DNA of 64,000 bases from Spirochaetaceae bacterium (GTDB lineage Bacteria; Spirochaetota; Spirochaetia; Treponematales; Treponemataceae): positions 1-64,000 of the forward strand of contig JAGARN010000004.1 in the NCBI GenBank assembly GCA_017622235.1, written 5' to 3'. The position numbers were made by a program, and so were the translations under genes. Shown piece by piece: positions 1-8,270 of the stretch. Under the pieces are notes generated by a model. That model saw only the letters and a list, made by a program, of their open reading frames with translations. It did no database searches and was not told where the DNA came from. Each line of letters opens with the position of its first letter. The first letter of the stretch is position 1.

Positions 1-463
1 AGATGGTTCTTTAACTGGAGACGGCGTAAAACAAAGAATTCGTCAGGAATTTTTGGAACAATGTAATGTTCACACAATTGTAAGATTGCCAAATTCTGTT
101 TTTCAGCCTTATGCTTCTGTTGCCACAAATCTTTTATTTTTTACAAAAGGAGAGCCAACTAAAGAAATTTTTTATTGGGAACATAAATTGCCAGAAGGGC
201 AAAAATCTTATTCCAAAACAAAACCAATTCAAAAAAAGGAATTTGATTCTTTAAAAGCTTGGTGGAATAATCGTTTGGAAAACGAACAGGCTTGGAAAGT
301 TGGAATTGATGTTCTTAAAAATAATGGATACAACTTGGATATTAAAAATCCATTTGTAAAAGAAGAAGAAATTGTTTATTCAACTTCTCAAATATTGCAA
401 ATGCTTGATGATTCTTTTGCAAAAAGTGAATCTTTGTTAAATGAATTAAAATCTTCGTTGTAA
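1..463 (+). CDS. hsdM: Type I restriction-modification DNA methylase (HsdM), C-terminal fragment
   Basis: The reading frame is open from base 2, so the gene enters from outside the window; the TTG at base 53 is not a start. The visible part (about 153 residues) has the C-terminal half of a type I N6-adenine methylase, with DGSLTGDGVKQRIRQEF followed by VRLPNSVFQPYASVATNLLFF and then ILFW-like beta-strand text (IFYWEHKLPEG). In the family this part follows the NPPY catalytic motif, which lies upstream and is not seen. HsdM methylates adenine within a complex with HsdS and HsdR. No hsdS follows here: sfsA starts 3 nt after the stop, so the specificity and restriction subunits must lie upstream, if they are present. 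Confidence 0.85.
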   Translation, partial: DGSLTGDGVKQRIRQEFLEQCNVHTIVRLPNSVFQPYASVATNLLFFTKGEPTKEIFYWEHKLPEGQKSYSKTKPIQKKEFDSLKAWWNNRLENEQAWKVGIDVLKNNGYNLDIKNPFVKEEEIVYSTSQILQMLDDSFAKSESLLNELKSSL

Positions 464-466
464 ACC

Positions 467-1213
467 ATGCACTACCACCACATCACCACCGCCACCTTTA
501 TTTCTCGGCCAAATCGCTTTATTGCCCAGGTTCGTCTTTTTGACGGCACGGAAGAAACTGTTCACGTAAAAAATACTGGGCGATGCAGAGAGCTTCTTAT
601 TCCGGGGTGCACTGTTTATCTTGAAAAATCTGAAAATCCCAATCGAAAAACTTTGTACGATTTGGTGGCTGTGGAAAAACGCTACGACCAAGTTTCTAAC
701 TGGGAAAATTATCCTTTGGTTTTTCGAAAGCGGATGAAAAACGGTGGAGAAAAATCTCTTTTGTTTAATATCGATAGTCAAGCGCCAAACAAGGTTGTGT
801 TTGAGTGGCTTCAAAATCAGGGTTACAGCAAAATTAAGCCAGAGTATACTTTTGGAAAATCAAGATTCGACTTCTACATGGAAAAAACTGATGAAGCCAC
901 AGGAAAAACCGAAAAAAACCTTATGGAAGTGAAGGGCTGCACTTTGGAAGTTGAGGGCGTGGGATATTTTCCGGACGCTCCAACGGAACGTGGCGTAAAA
1001 CATCTTAATGAGCTTGCCGCTGCGGTTTCTAAAGGCTATAAGGCAATTTTGGCTTTTGTAATTCAAATGGAAGGAGTGGAAATGGTTTTGCCCAACACAA
1101 AAACTCACCCAGAATTCGCCACCGCTTTGGAAAATGCACAAAAAGCTGGTGTTGAAGTGTGGTTTTTGCCTTGCAAAGTCCAGCCAGATAACCTAGAGAT
1201 TGTGCATGGATAG
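467..1213 (+). CDS. sfsA: SfsA family protein (putative DNA/RNA nuclease)
   Basis: 248 residues, the usual SfsA length. The N-terminal OB-like part carries RFIAQVRLFDGTEETVHVKN and NTGRCRELLIPGC, and the C-terminal part carries a PD-(D/E)XK-like core (RFDFYME then LMEVKGCTL, with YFPDAPTERGVKHL following). The family was first linked to maltose-gene expression in E. coli and is now annotated as a nuclease; its physiological role is uncertain. The ATG lies 3 nt after the methylase stop and has no clear Shine-Dalgarno sequence, so translation may be coupled to the methylase. A short imperfect hairpin lies downstream (about 1219-1250) without a clean T-tract. Confidence 0.9.
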   Translation: MHYHHITTATFISRPNRFIAQVRLFDGTEETVHVKNTGRCRELLIPGCTVYLEKSENPNRKTLYDLVAVEKRYDQVSNWENYPLVFRKRMKNGGEKSLLFNIDSQAPNKVVFEWLQNQGYSKIKPEYTFGKSRFDFYMEKTDEATGKTEKNLMEVKGCTLEVEGVGYFPDAPTERGVKHLNELAAAVSKGYKAILAFVIQMEGVEMVLPNTKTHPEFATALENAQKAGVEVWFLPCKVQPDNLEIVHG

Positions 1214-1272
1214 AAAAATGTGATAATTTGCTTTTTCGCATTTTCGGGAATAGAATAATAAAGAGGCGATAA

Positions 1273-2640
1273 ATGGTAAAACGTGTTTCCTTATTTATTT
1301 TTATTGTTTTATTTTCTCTTGTTTCCTGTGAAAAGCAAAAGGCAGATTTAAATACAATTATCAATGAAAATAAAATTATATTTATTGGGGAAAATCATTC
1401 AATAATTAATCCAAGACTTTATTTGATAGAAAATTTGGAAACCTTGTATAACTGTGGTGTAAGACATATTTGCATGGAAGGTTTTTCTCTAAGAAATCCC
1501 AAAGATGGCAACTACAATTTTTATTGTTTTTTCCCTTGGTCAGTAGCAGGAAGTAAGTATGAAGATGTTTTTCTATCTCAAAAAATTGAAGAAATAAACG
1601 CTGGTGTTTCTGAATCTGAAAAACTAAAGATTTATAATCCAGAAGAATTTTTGCTCGAAAAAGATATTGAAAATTATGAATATTATGAAAAATTAAATCT
1701 TCGAGACACTGCAAGTTATAATTTTATTGAAGACCTTTATCACACTATCCCAAAGGAAGAAAAAATTCTTATTTTTTATGGATACGATCACGGTAGCAAA
1801 AAAAATATCAATAGAAAATGGGAAACTTTGGGACAAAGACTAAATAAAAATTATGAGGATTTTGTTAGTATAAATTTTGATTATTCTCTTGGCGATAATG
1901 AGTTTTCGTATATTGAAAAACAGAATTCTTTTACTAAATACGATTATTTAATCAAACAGCAAAAAAATCCTTCTTATGGAATTTGTTATCAATTTATTGA
2001 TTCAAAAGAAAATACCCAAGTTCTTATAAACCATCTTTTGGAATATGCAAAAAGTGATAATTTGTTTTTAGGGGATTTTTGTGATTCTTTGTCAGATGAA
2101 AGGGAGTTCCTTAATTGTATTTATTATTTGAAAATGATGTATAAAGACAATTTCTCTTATGATTTTTGGGCTCAAAAAGATGATTTAGAAATAGCTCTGG
2201 AAAAATTACAAAATTATGTTTCCCAACAGGAAATCCAATTTTCAAATGATATAAATCGCCTTAGAAATTACCACAAGTTTATGGTTGATTCTGGAATTGA
2301 AGATTATATTTACGGATATGAAAAACTAGATTTGGAATACACCAAAAATATGCTAGAAAAAGCATTTTCTTATTATCAAGAAGATGTATGGTGTTTATAT
2401 TGGTTGGCTTTAGTTGAGTTTGACCTGAAAGAATACAATCAAGCATTCATTGATTTTGAAAAATGCTTAGAATATGAAACAATAAATAATATTGAAGTTC
2501 TCCCAAAAATCTATGAAAAACTGATTTCTATAAGTGATAAGATAGACGAACCACAAAAAAAGACCTTTTATGAGGAAAAATTAAAAAATCTTTCAGAAAT
2601 AAAAATTATTAACGTAAATAAAATGACAGATGTTCGCTAG
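1273..2640 (+). CDS. Lipoprotein with ChaN/erythromycin-esterase-like domain and TPR-like tail
   Basis: 455 residues. The N-terminus is a lipoprotein signal ending in LFSLVSC at about residue 19. It is followed by IIFIGENHSIINPRLYLIENL and, later, a YGYDHGSKK segment. A GEnH motif at a strand end followed by a late DHG/H motif is the layout of the EreA/ChaN/Tiki fold. The last 100 residues contain an alpha-helical repeat (WLALVEFDLKEYNQAFIDFEKC) resembling a TPR. The start has an AGAGGCGAT Shine-Dalgarno sequence. It appears monocistronic, and coding is very AT-rich. The fold call is by motif only; substrate and activity are unknown, and ChaN-like haem binding or a hydrolase are both possible. 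Confidence 0.5.
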   Translation: MVKRVSLFIFIVLFSLVSCEKQKADLNTIINENKIIFIGENHSIINPRLYLIENLETLYNCGVRHICMEGFSLRNPKDGNYNFYCFFPWSVAGSKYEDVFLSQKIEEINAGVSESEKLKIYNPEEFLLEKDIENYEYYEKLNLRDTASYNFIEDLYHTIPKEEKILIFYGYDHGSKKNINRKWETLGQRLNKNYEDFVSINFDYSLGDNEFSYIEKQNSFTKYDYLIKQQKNPSYGICYQFIDSKENTQVLINHLLEYAKSDNLFLGDFCDSLSDEREFLNCIYYLKMMYKDNFSYDFWAQKDDLEIALEKLQNYVSQQEIQFSNDINRLRNYHKFMVDSGIEDYIYGYEKLDLEYTKNMLEKAFSYYQEDVWCLYWLALVEFDLKEYNQAFIDFEKCLEYETINNIEVLPKIYEKLISISDKIDEPQKKTFYEEKLKNLSEIKIINVNKMTDVR

Positions 2641-2668
2641 TTTTTTTGTGGAAATTCCTTTTGTAAAA

Positions 2669-2992
2669 TCAATTTGAATACTGTTGCAAGGTTTTCTCTA
2701 CAAGATTCTGAACACTTTGAACAACAGCAAGTCGTAAATCAGAAGAAAACTCTTCGGAAGAGAAAACTGAATTTCTTTCTGGTAAAAAAAATTTATAGAT
2801 GTCTATCTCTAAAGCATTTGAAATTTTAGCTAATGTTTTTTCACTTGGCCAAAGTCTTTTACTTTCTATGCTATTGATTGTTTGTTCAGATACATCGGAT
2901 TTTTCCGCTAGCTCAAATTGAGACCAGCCCTTTGCCTTTCGTATTTTCTTGATGTTTGTTGAAAGACGATTTTTTATCTCCTGCACTTCCAT
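2669..2992 (-). CDS. XRE-family helix-turn-helix transcriptional regulator
   Basis: 107 residues. Residues about 9-65 are a classical XRE/Cro-CI HTH (IKKIRKAKGWSQFELAEKS, then SEQTINSIESKRLWPSEKTLAKISNAL). The short C-terminal tail has no recognisable ligand domain. It is divergent from the small lipoprotein at 3144. The ATG has no Shine-Dalgarno sequence; a TAATAA -10-like box ends 8 nt before it and overlaps a TACGTA palindrome (3005-3010), so it may be leaderless and autoregulated. It is probably a local repressor of itself and the divergent gene; this role is inferred from position. Confidence 0.85.
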   Translation of the reverse strand: MEVQEIKNRLSTNIKKIRKAKGWSQFELAEKSDVSEQTINSIESKRLWPSEKTLAKISNALEIDIYKFFLPERNSVFSSEEFSSDLRLAVVQSVQNLVEKTLQQYSN

Positions 2993-3004
2993 GTAAAAAA
3001 TTAT

Positions 3005-3128
3005 TACGTATTTATTCTATAATTTGAACGTATTATTAATACTAAAATTTACATTAGTTTGTATTGACAGTACAAATTAATAGTCCTATAATCCTTTTAT
3101 CGATGATTTTACGTATTCACACTACGTA
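3005..3128. promoter_or_regulatory. Cluster of TACGTA half-sites, candidate operators
   Basis: The hexamer palindrome TACGTA occurs at 3005-3010, 3110-3115 and 3123-3128, with a variant AACGTA at 3027-3032. The last two are separated by 7 nt and lie between the lipoprotein promoter and its start codon. The first lies at the proposed -10 of the divergent XRE gene. They are plausible binding sites for the XRE protein, by inference. Confidence 0.45.
3064..3092 (+). promoter_or_regulatory. Perfect consensus sigma70 promoter of small lipoprotein gene
   Basis: TTGACA at 3064-3069, a 17-nt spacer, then TATAAT at 3087-3092: all twelve consensus bases match. The predicted start is near 3099, giving a leader of about 45 nt that contains two TACGTA palindromes and an AAGGAG-type Shine-Dalgarno sequence. 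An intrinsically very strong promoter with operator-like sites in the early transcribed region suggests a gene normally held repressed. Confidence 0.8.
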
Positions 3129-3143
3129 AGAAGGAGAACATTA

Positions 3144-3500
3144 ATGAAAAAAACATTTGGTTTGGTGCTTTTATGTACTTTGGTGGTTTCTTGCATTGGA
3201 TTTGTTGGTTGCAAGCAAGAAGAAGTCGCTGTTAATGACAATCCATTTATTGGAAGTTGGATTAGCGAAGAAGAAGGATTAAAATTAGAATTTACAGGAG
3301 ATCAAGTTAGTCTCAAAGAATGGGTGAACGGATTTGAAGAACCAGATCCAGAGTTCGAAGGTAATTATACTTGTAACGGAAATATTGCAGAAATTTTTTA
3401 TGACAATGAATCCTTGGGATTTGCCACAATAAGAGGAACAACATTAACTCTTGACGCCGATATAGTAGACAACCCTCCTGTGTCATTTAGAAAAGAATAA
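3144..3500 (+). CDS. Small lipoprotein, lipocalin-like fold possible
   Basis: 118 residues. The signal peptide ends in IGFVGC (Cys about residue 23), a spirochaete-type lipobox. The mature part of about 95 residues has NPFIGSWISEEEGLKLEFTGD and FEGNYTCNGNIAEIFYDN, an alternating beta-strand pattern like small lipocalin-like sheets that start with a GsW motif. The start is set by an AGAAGGAG Shine-Dalgarno sequence. It is driven by a consensus promoter with candidate XRE operator sites. Function is unknown. Confidence 0.75.
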   Translation: MKKTFGLVLLCTLVVSCIGFVGCKQEEVAVNDNPFIGSWISEEEGLKLEFTGDQVSLKEWVNGFEEPDPEFEGNYTCNGNIAEIFYDNESLGFATIRGTTLTLDADIVDNPPVSFRKE

Positions 3501-3554
3501 TTCCTTTGTATTTATAACTTGGCATAAGGATTTAAGAAAAACATTATAAAATAA

Positions 3555-3600
3555 ATGCCATGGTTTTGTTGCGTTGTATTCGCCACCAATTCCATGGCAT
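3555..3600. terminator. Inverted repeat between convergent genes, possible terminator
   Basis: Exact 9-bp arms ATGCCATGG (3555-3563) and CCATGGCAT (3592-3600) around a 28-nt loop, in the 223-bp spacer between the lipoprotein (+) and the M16 gene (-). No T-tract follows on either strand, so a factor-independent terminator is only possible. Nothing else is recognisable in this spacer. Confidence 0.35.
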
Positions 3601-3723
3601 AACTTCATAGATTCACACGAAAACAATATTAAAAACGTATGCAAAACATCAATCGCTGTAAAAATCAAATATGCAATTTAGCAATGTAATATTAAATAAG
3701 CAACATTTGAATCCCATTTGAGT

Positions 3724-6558
3724 TTATTTAGAAACAGTCTCTGGTTTTAGGATTCCTAAAACGTAGTTTTCCAAATCTAAGTATTTATTTGCTACATCTT
3801 TCATAGCCTCAGCAGTTAGATATGGTGGAACTGTGGTTGCGTCTGTGATTACTTCAAATGGTAAGTCGTATAAAACACAAGTAGCAATTCTGTCTGCCCA
3901 AAGTTCGTTGTCTTTTAGAACTTCTGGTTCCATGCCACGTTTGTAGTTTTCTGAAAGTTTTGCCACATAAGATTGGTCTACAAGTTCAGTTTGTAAAAGT
4001 TTAATTTGCTTAAACAATTCGTCTACAAGTTCTTCTTCTCTTCCAGGTTCACAACCAAAACCAATTTCAATATAGAAATTATCTTCTGGAATTCTATTCA
4101 TATCGTAATAAACACTAACTCCGTAAGAACCACCTTTGTCTTCACGGATTGCTTCACGCAATTTAATATCCAATAGATAAACAAAAGAATTTAACAAATT
4201 ACCACGAATTTTTTCTTCCATTGGTGAAAGATTTTTTAATTCTCCGCCAAAAATCAAAGCAACTTGACTTTGGTTTCCAATTCCTTTTTCTATAATGATT
4301 TCTTGTTTACCAGCTGGAAAATCAGGTTCTCTCCAAATTGGAGTTTCTGTTACATCTTCGCCAGAAATTGTTCCAATATAGGTTGAAATCAAGTTTTCTA
4401 AATCTGATTCTTCATAATCTCCAACGAAAACAAAGATAAAATCACTTGGATTTGCAAATCTTTCTGTGAAAATTCTAGCGGCATCTTCTTTGTTAGCTTT
4501 TGCAACATAATCTGTAGTCATTACTTGCTTTCTAATATCATCCTTGTACAAAGCTTTTAAAAGAGCTTGTGAAAAAATGCCAGTTGGTTGAGTTTCATAG
4601 CTTTGAGCCATTGTACTAGCATTTGTGTACAAATAATTCCACATTGTATCTGTAAAATATGGCTTTTCAAAAGTCAAATATGTTAATTGAAGCATTGTTT
4701 CTAAATCAGAAGATTTTACAGTTCCAGCAAAACCTTCTTCATATTGGTCAATGTAACATGAATAAGAAATATCTTTGTCAGCCAATAATTTTTGCATATC
4801 CATATAAGAAACGCCATTTAAGCCAGAAAGTGTTGAATAATCTGTAGCAAAAGCACCAGAAACGTATTCTTCATCACTTACAAGAGAAAGACCACCAGGA
4901 CTTAAAAATGTAAAAGAAATTTTGTCATCGGTGTAAAATGTTTTCTTTGCATAAACTGTGGCACCATTTTCCAAAACGTATTTTGTAATGCCATCAGCTT
5001 TAGAAACAACTTCTTTAGAAGTGATTTTTGCCTTGTTTTCTGGAATAATAAGCCAATCAGCATCAGCACTTGTATCTTCGTAGGCTGTAATTTCATCATT
5101 TTTGTAATTTTCCCAAATATCCATTAATGTTTCTTCACTAGGAATAGCCGCATTTTCATTACAGCGAACTTCTAGGAAAACGCCACGATTTGCAATTATA
5201 TTTTTTGCAGCATTTGAAACATCATCTGTGGTGATAGAATTAACTGCAATTTCAACAATAGCTTCTTCTGCTGCAGGAGAAAGTGGGATTGTTCCTGTAA
5301 TACAATAATCAGTTAAAATTTCCACTAAATAATAGCTTTCATTTTTTGAGTCATCGTGTAATGATGCCAAAATTGATTGACGCATTCTTTCAACTTCAGA
5401 ATCAGTAACTCCAAAAGTTTGGATACGAGCTACTTCATCAAGAAGAACTTTGATTCCACTTTCAATTTGATTATCATAACAAGCAAACAAAAGTCCGTTT
5501 AGATAGTTTGAGTTAAGTAATTTTTGGCTAATGGCTGCTCCATCAATAAATGGAGGATTGTCGCTTTGCACAAGTTCTTGAATACGATTGTTTAAAATGT
5601 ACAATAAAATCTCATTTGTAAGCTGTTCTTTGTAATCAGCTTGTGTAATTAAAGGGAAAGCTGGTGAAAAATCGTAAATACTAACAATTGTGTAAGGTTG
5701 TTCTTTATCTTTGAAAATTAAAAGTGATTTTTCGTCTTTTGTAAAAGTATTGTCCGGCATTTCAAGCGGCTCTGTGGCGGCTGGAATTTCGCCCATTGTG
5801 TTGATAATTGCCTTTTCCACTTCCTCAGATGAAATATCTCCCACAACGATTACAGACATTAAATCAGGGCGATACCATTTTTCATAAAAATCCACAACAC
5901 GCTGTCTATCAATATTTTGGATAATATCCATTTTTCCGATAGGAAGTCTTTCTGCAAATAGAGAACCTCCTAAAAGAACTGGATATTCAGCATTAGAAAT
6001 GCGACCGTTTAGGTTTTCGTTGGAAAGCCGCCATTCTTCTGTAACAACTCCTCGCTCTTTATCAAGTTCTTCTTGCACAAAAGTTAAGCCAGAAGCCCAA
6101 TCTTTTAAAATTAGCATAGCTTTTTCTAAGAATTCTGGATTGTCGGCTGGGATTTCTAGCATATAAACTGTTTGTTCAAAACTTGTGTAAGCATTTAAGT
6201 CGTGACCAAAAGCCATTCCAGTTGATTCAAAAAACTCTATGATTTCGTTTTTAGAAAAGTTTTCTGAACCGTTAAAAGCCATGTGTTCAACTAAGTGAGC
6301 AACTCCAAGTTGGTCATCATCTTCCATTAAAGAACCTGCGTTCACAACTAAGCGAAGTTGAATACGATTTTCTGGGTTTGTATTTCGTTGAACGTAGTAG
6401 TCCATTCCGTTTTCTAAAGTTCCACTTATAATAGCGGAATTCATAGAAAGGGGAATGGAATCCTTTGATGTTGACTTGTTACTTGAACAACTGAAAAAAC
6501 TTGCAACCAAACAAAGTGAGATTGCAATCCATAATATTTTCTTAAAGTTCTTCATCAT
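3724..6558 (-). CDS. M16-family (insulinase-like) zinc peptidase lipoprotein
   Basis: 944 residues, a full two-lobed M16B-style enzyme. A lipoprotein signal ends at FFSC (Cys24). The inverted zinc motif HLVEH is at residues 88-92, with the third-ligand region about 80 residues later (ELDKERGVVTEEWR). The C-terminal inactive-lobe repeat carries the typical R..Y segment (EAIREDKGGSYGVSVYYDMN). It probably degrades peptides in the periplasm or at the inner or outer membrane surface, as in PqqL-like proteins. The start is supported by GGGGGA upstream. Coding is AT-rich and ordinary for the window. Confidence 0.9.
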   Translation of the reverse strand: MMKNFKKILWIAISLCLVASFFSCSSNKSTSKDSIPLSMNSAIISGTLENGMDYYVQRNTNPENRIQLRLVVNAGSLMEDDDQLGVAHLVEHMAFNGSENFSKNEIIEFFESTGMAFGHDLNAYTSFEQTVYMLEIPADNPEFLEKAMLILKDWASGLTFVQEELDKERGVVTEEWRLSNENLNGRISNAEYPVLLGGSLFAERLPIGKMDIIQNIDRQRVVDFYEKWYRPDLMSVIVVGDISSEEVEKAIINTMGEIPAATEPLEMPDNTFTKDEKSLLIFKDKEQPYTIVSIYDFSPAFPLITQADYKEQLTNEILLYILNNRIQELVQSDNPPFIDGAAISQKLLNSNYLNGLLFACYDNQIESGIKVLLDEVARIQTFGVTDSEVERMRQSILASLHDDSKNESYYLVEILTDYCITGTIPLSPAAEEAIVEIAVNSITTDDVSNAAKNIIANRGVFLEVRCNENAAIPSEETLMDIWENYKNDEITAYEDTSADADWLIIPENKAKITSKEVVSKADGITKYVLENGATVYAKKTFYTDDKISFTFLSPGGLSLVSDEEYVSGAFATDYSTLSGLNGVSYMDMQKLLADKDISYSCYIDQYEEGFAGTVKSSDLETMLQLTYLTFEKPYFTDTMWNYLYTNASTMAQSYETQPTGIFSQALLKALYKDDIRKQVMTTDYVAKANKEDAARIFTERFANPSDFIFVFVGDYEESDLENLISTYIGTISGEDVTETPIWREPDFPAGKQEIIIEKGIGNQSQVALIFGGELKNLSPMEEKIRGNLLNSFVYLLDIKLREAIREDKGGSYGVSVYYDMNRIPEDNFYIEIGFGCEPGREEELVDELFKQIKLLQTELVDQSYVAKLSENYKRGMEPEVLKDNELWADRIATCVLYDLPFEVITDATTVPPYLTAEAMKDVANKYLDLENYVLGILKPETVSK

Positions 6559-6871
6559 TTTGTTTATCCCCCAATTTTAACTTATAACAAAATATACAAT
6601 TATCAATTACACAAATAAATAACTGTAGTATATATTTTATCATAAAGCAAAAAAAAATTAAAGTGTTCGTTTTATGTTTTTGGATATGCTACATCAAATA
6701 ACACAAAAGAGTAGATTTTTTATTTTCCCAATTTTTAATTAAAAAGATTCTAATTCTTGTTTACACATTTAATAATACATATTTTAAACTTTAGAGAAAA
6801 GGGGCTATTATTTCATCTACTATGTCTAGCAAAAAATATACACTACCCTTTTCTCTAAAACATTTTTTCAG
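6559..6871. other. Non-coding spacer with long inverted repeat downstream of dps
   Basis: This 313-bp AT-rich spacer between the M16 gene start and the dps stop holds no credible ORF. Its right part contains 14-bp arms TTTAGAGAAAAGGG (6790-6803) and CCCTTTTCTCTAAA (6846-6859) around a 42-nt loop, beginning 12 nt beyond the dps stop. The pair probably acts as the dps terminator or 3-prime stabiliser. The remainder contains the promoter region of the M16 gene, with no box clear enough to name. Confidence 0.5.
6790..6859. terminator. 14-bp inverted repeat, probable dps 3-prime hairpin
   Basis: Perfect 14-bp arms at 6790-6803 and 6846-6859. Read on the minus strand, the hairpin follows dps closely, but the loop is long (42 nt) and there is no strong T-tract. 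Confidence 0.4.
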
Positions 6872-7312
6872 TTATTCTAACATTGATTTTATAAACCAGA
6901 TATTTTTACTATACTCAGCTATGTTGTCTTCCATCATATTCATAACTTCAAAACAATCCTCAGCAGCAGCTTTAAGCCTAATGTCAAGGGCATGCGATTT
7001 TAGCTCCATAATATCCAAAAGAACAATTTCAAGAGCTTTCCTAGTATCAAGAATGTTACCTTCTAATTCTTTGATTGTAGCCAGTTTAAGATATTCTTTC
7101 ATACTAGCAGGTGGAATATGGTTTTGCATACGCATTAATTCTGCAACTTGATCCATTGTCTCACCATATGCATTATACAATTCTTCTAAATACTCATGCA
7201 CTGCTTTAAATTGAGTACCTTTTATATTCCAGTGAAGGTTATGCATCTTCACATAAGAAATGGCGATATTAGCCAAGTACACTTCCAGTTTTTCAGCAAC
7301 TTCATTTTTCAT
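6872..7312 (-). CDS. dps: Dps-family ferritin-like DNA-binding/iron-storage protein
   Basis: 146 residues from the ATG at 7312, chosen because AGGAG lies 9 nt upstream; the longer frame starting at 7372 adds a cysteine-rich leader unlike the family. The Dps signature KMHNLHWNIKG is present. Ferroxidase-type residues H27, H39, D54 and E58 keep the family spacing of 12, 15 and 4. Dps dodecamers oxidise and store iron and protect DNA from peroxide; the T. pallidum homologue (TpF1) is a known antigen. It is divergent from fthC. An intrinsic terminator-like hairpin lies only about 100 nt upstream on the same strand. Confidence 0.92.
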   Translation of the reverse strand: MKNEVAEKLEVYLANIAISYVKMHNLHWNIKGTQFKAVHEYLEELYNAYGETMDQVAELMRMQNHIPPASMKEYLKLATIKELEGNILDTRKALEIVLLDIMELKSHALDIRLKAAAEDCFEVMNMMEDNIAEYSKNIWFIKSMLE

Positions 7313-7636
7313 ATGCTGTAGCTCCTGTATAATTTTTTTTTCTGCACTAACGCAGGTTACACAATAAAGCATATGGATTTTTTTTCATAAATCAAATTTA
7401 CAAAAAAAAAGAACTGCCTATTATGAAATTCAAAGGAATTCCAAGGCAGTTCTCTTACGTAGATACAATATACCAAAACCAACGGCGTCTGGATGTCGAT
7501 AACCGCCGTCAATCTATTTTTACTGTACAATAAATGTATCGGTGTAATAAAAACAAACTTTAGACTGAAAACACTTTTTTTTGTCTTTTTTTTTTACTTG
7601 TGATATTATATTTAGAGGTTCATAAAGGGAAACAAA
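7313..7636. other. Structured divergent spacer between dps and fthC
   Basis: The 324-bp spacer contains, from left to right, the dps Shine-Dalgarno sequence, a minus-strand terminator-like hairpin, a second GC-rich inverted repeat (ACGGCG and CGCCGT arms at about 7483-7510), long T-runs, and a fthC promoter-like TATTATAT near 7605. No peptide of note is encoded. A short minus-strand transcript ending at 7401 is possible. Confidence 0.4.
7401..7453 (-). terminator. Terminator-like hairpin in the dps upstream region
   Basis: The 10-bp arms are exact: agaactgcct at 7410-7419 and its complement at 7444-7453, around a 24-nt loop with an internal GGAATTCC palindrome. On the minus strand the stem is followed by about nine T residues (7401-7409), the form of an intrinsic terminator. 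It stands upstream of dps, where no gene ends, so it could terminate a small RNA or act as an attenuator in the dps leader. Confidence 0.6.
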
Positions 7637-8266
7637 ATGAGCGAAATTGTATCCGCTAAAAAAAAATTGCGTAGGACAATAAAAGCCGCCATAAAACATT
7701 ACAATCAGGATAAAACCTTAGCACAAGAAGAAGCACAAAAAGCTGCAAATATTTTTTTATGCTCCAGTATATTTAAAAAAGCAAAAGGGATTTTAGCATA
7801 TGCAGCTACACAAAATGAACTTTCTATTGATATTATTATTCAGGCAGCTCTGAAATATGGAAAAATGGTGGCCTTACCTAAAACAGAAAAAACTACAACA
7901 AATATGAATTTTTTTGTTTTAGATTCAAAAAAAACTCTCCAAGAACAACTTATTCTTGGAAACTTTGATATAAGAGAACCAGCACCATATCTTTATTCCA
8001 TTGAGCAAAAAAATTTGCCTAGCCCCACTATAATATTGATTCCGGGAGTTGCGTTTACAGTTAATGGTTTTCGTCTTGGACATGGGAAAGGATATTATGA
8101 TTACTATTTATCTAGTTTTTTAAACCAAAAGAAAAATACTACCGTAAAAGAATTTGTTGGATGTTGCTACAACCAACAAATTGTAAAATACATTCCGACA
8201 GAAACTCATGATATTTCTATGGACTATATTTTAACGCCTACAGATTTTCTTAAATGTGAAAATTAA
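7637..8266 (+). CDS. fthC: 5-formyltetrahydrofolate cyclo-ligase
   Basis: 209 residues, normal for the family. An N-terminal SAKKKLRRTIKAAI basic helix is followed by the conserved C-terminal substrate/ATP loop GVAFTVNGFRLGHGKGYYDYYL. The enzyme converts 5-formyl-THF to 5,10-methenyl-THF with ATP in the cytosol. AAAGGG lies 7 nt before the ATG. It is convergent with the next gene, with only 4 nt between stops. Confidence 0.92.
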   Translation: MSEIVSAKKKLRRTIKAAIKHYNQDKTLAQEEAQKAANIFLCSSIFKKAKGILAYAATQNELSIDIIIQAALKYGKMVALPKTEKTTTNMNFFVLDSKKTLQEQLILGNFDIREPAPYLYSIEQKNLPSPTIILIPGVAFTVNGFRLGHGKGYYDYYLSSFLNQKKNTTVKEFVGCCYNQQIVKYIPTETHDISMDYILTPTDFLKCEN

Positions 8267-8270
8267 AAAA

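Noticed and set aside
1219-1250. sfsA terminator
   Set aside because: An 8-bp imperfect stem with a 14-nt loop and no T-run is too weak to list.
6822-7151. A 109-residue plus-strand ORF across dps
   Set aside because: It is antisense to a well-supported Dps gene and starts inside the dps hairpin.
7401-7600. 6S RNA beside fthC
   Set aside because: The proteobacterial ssrS-ygfA linkage suggested it, but I see no long rod with a central bubble on the fthC strand, and the terminator-like hairpin faces the other way.
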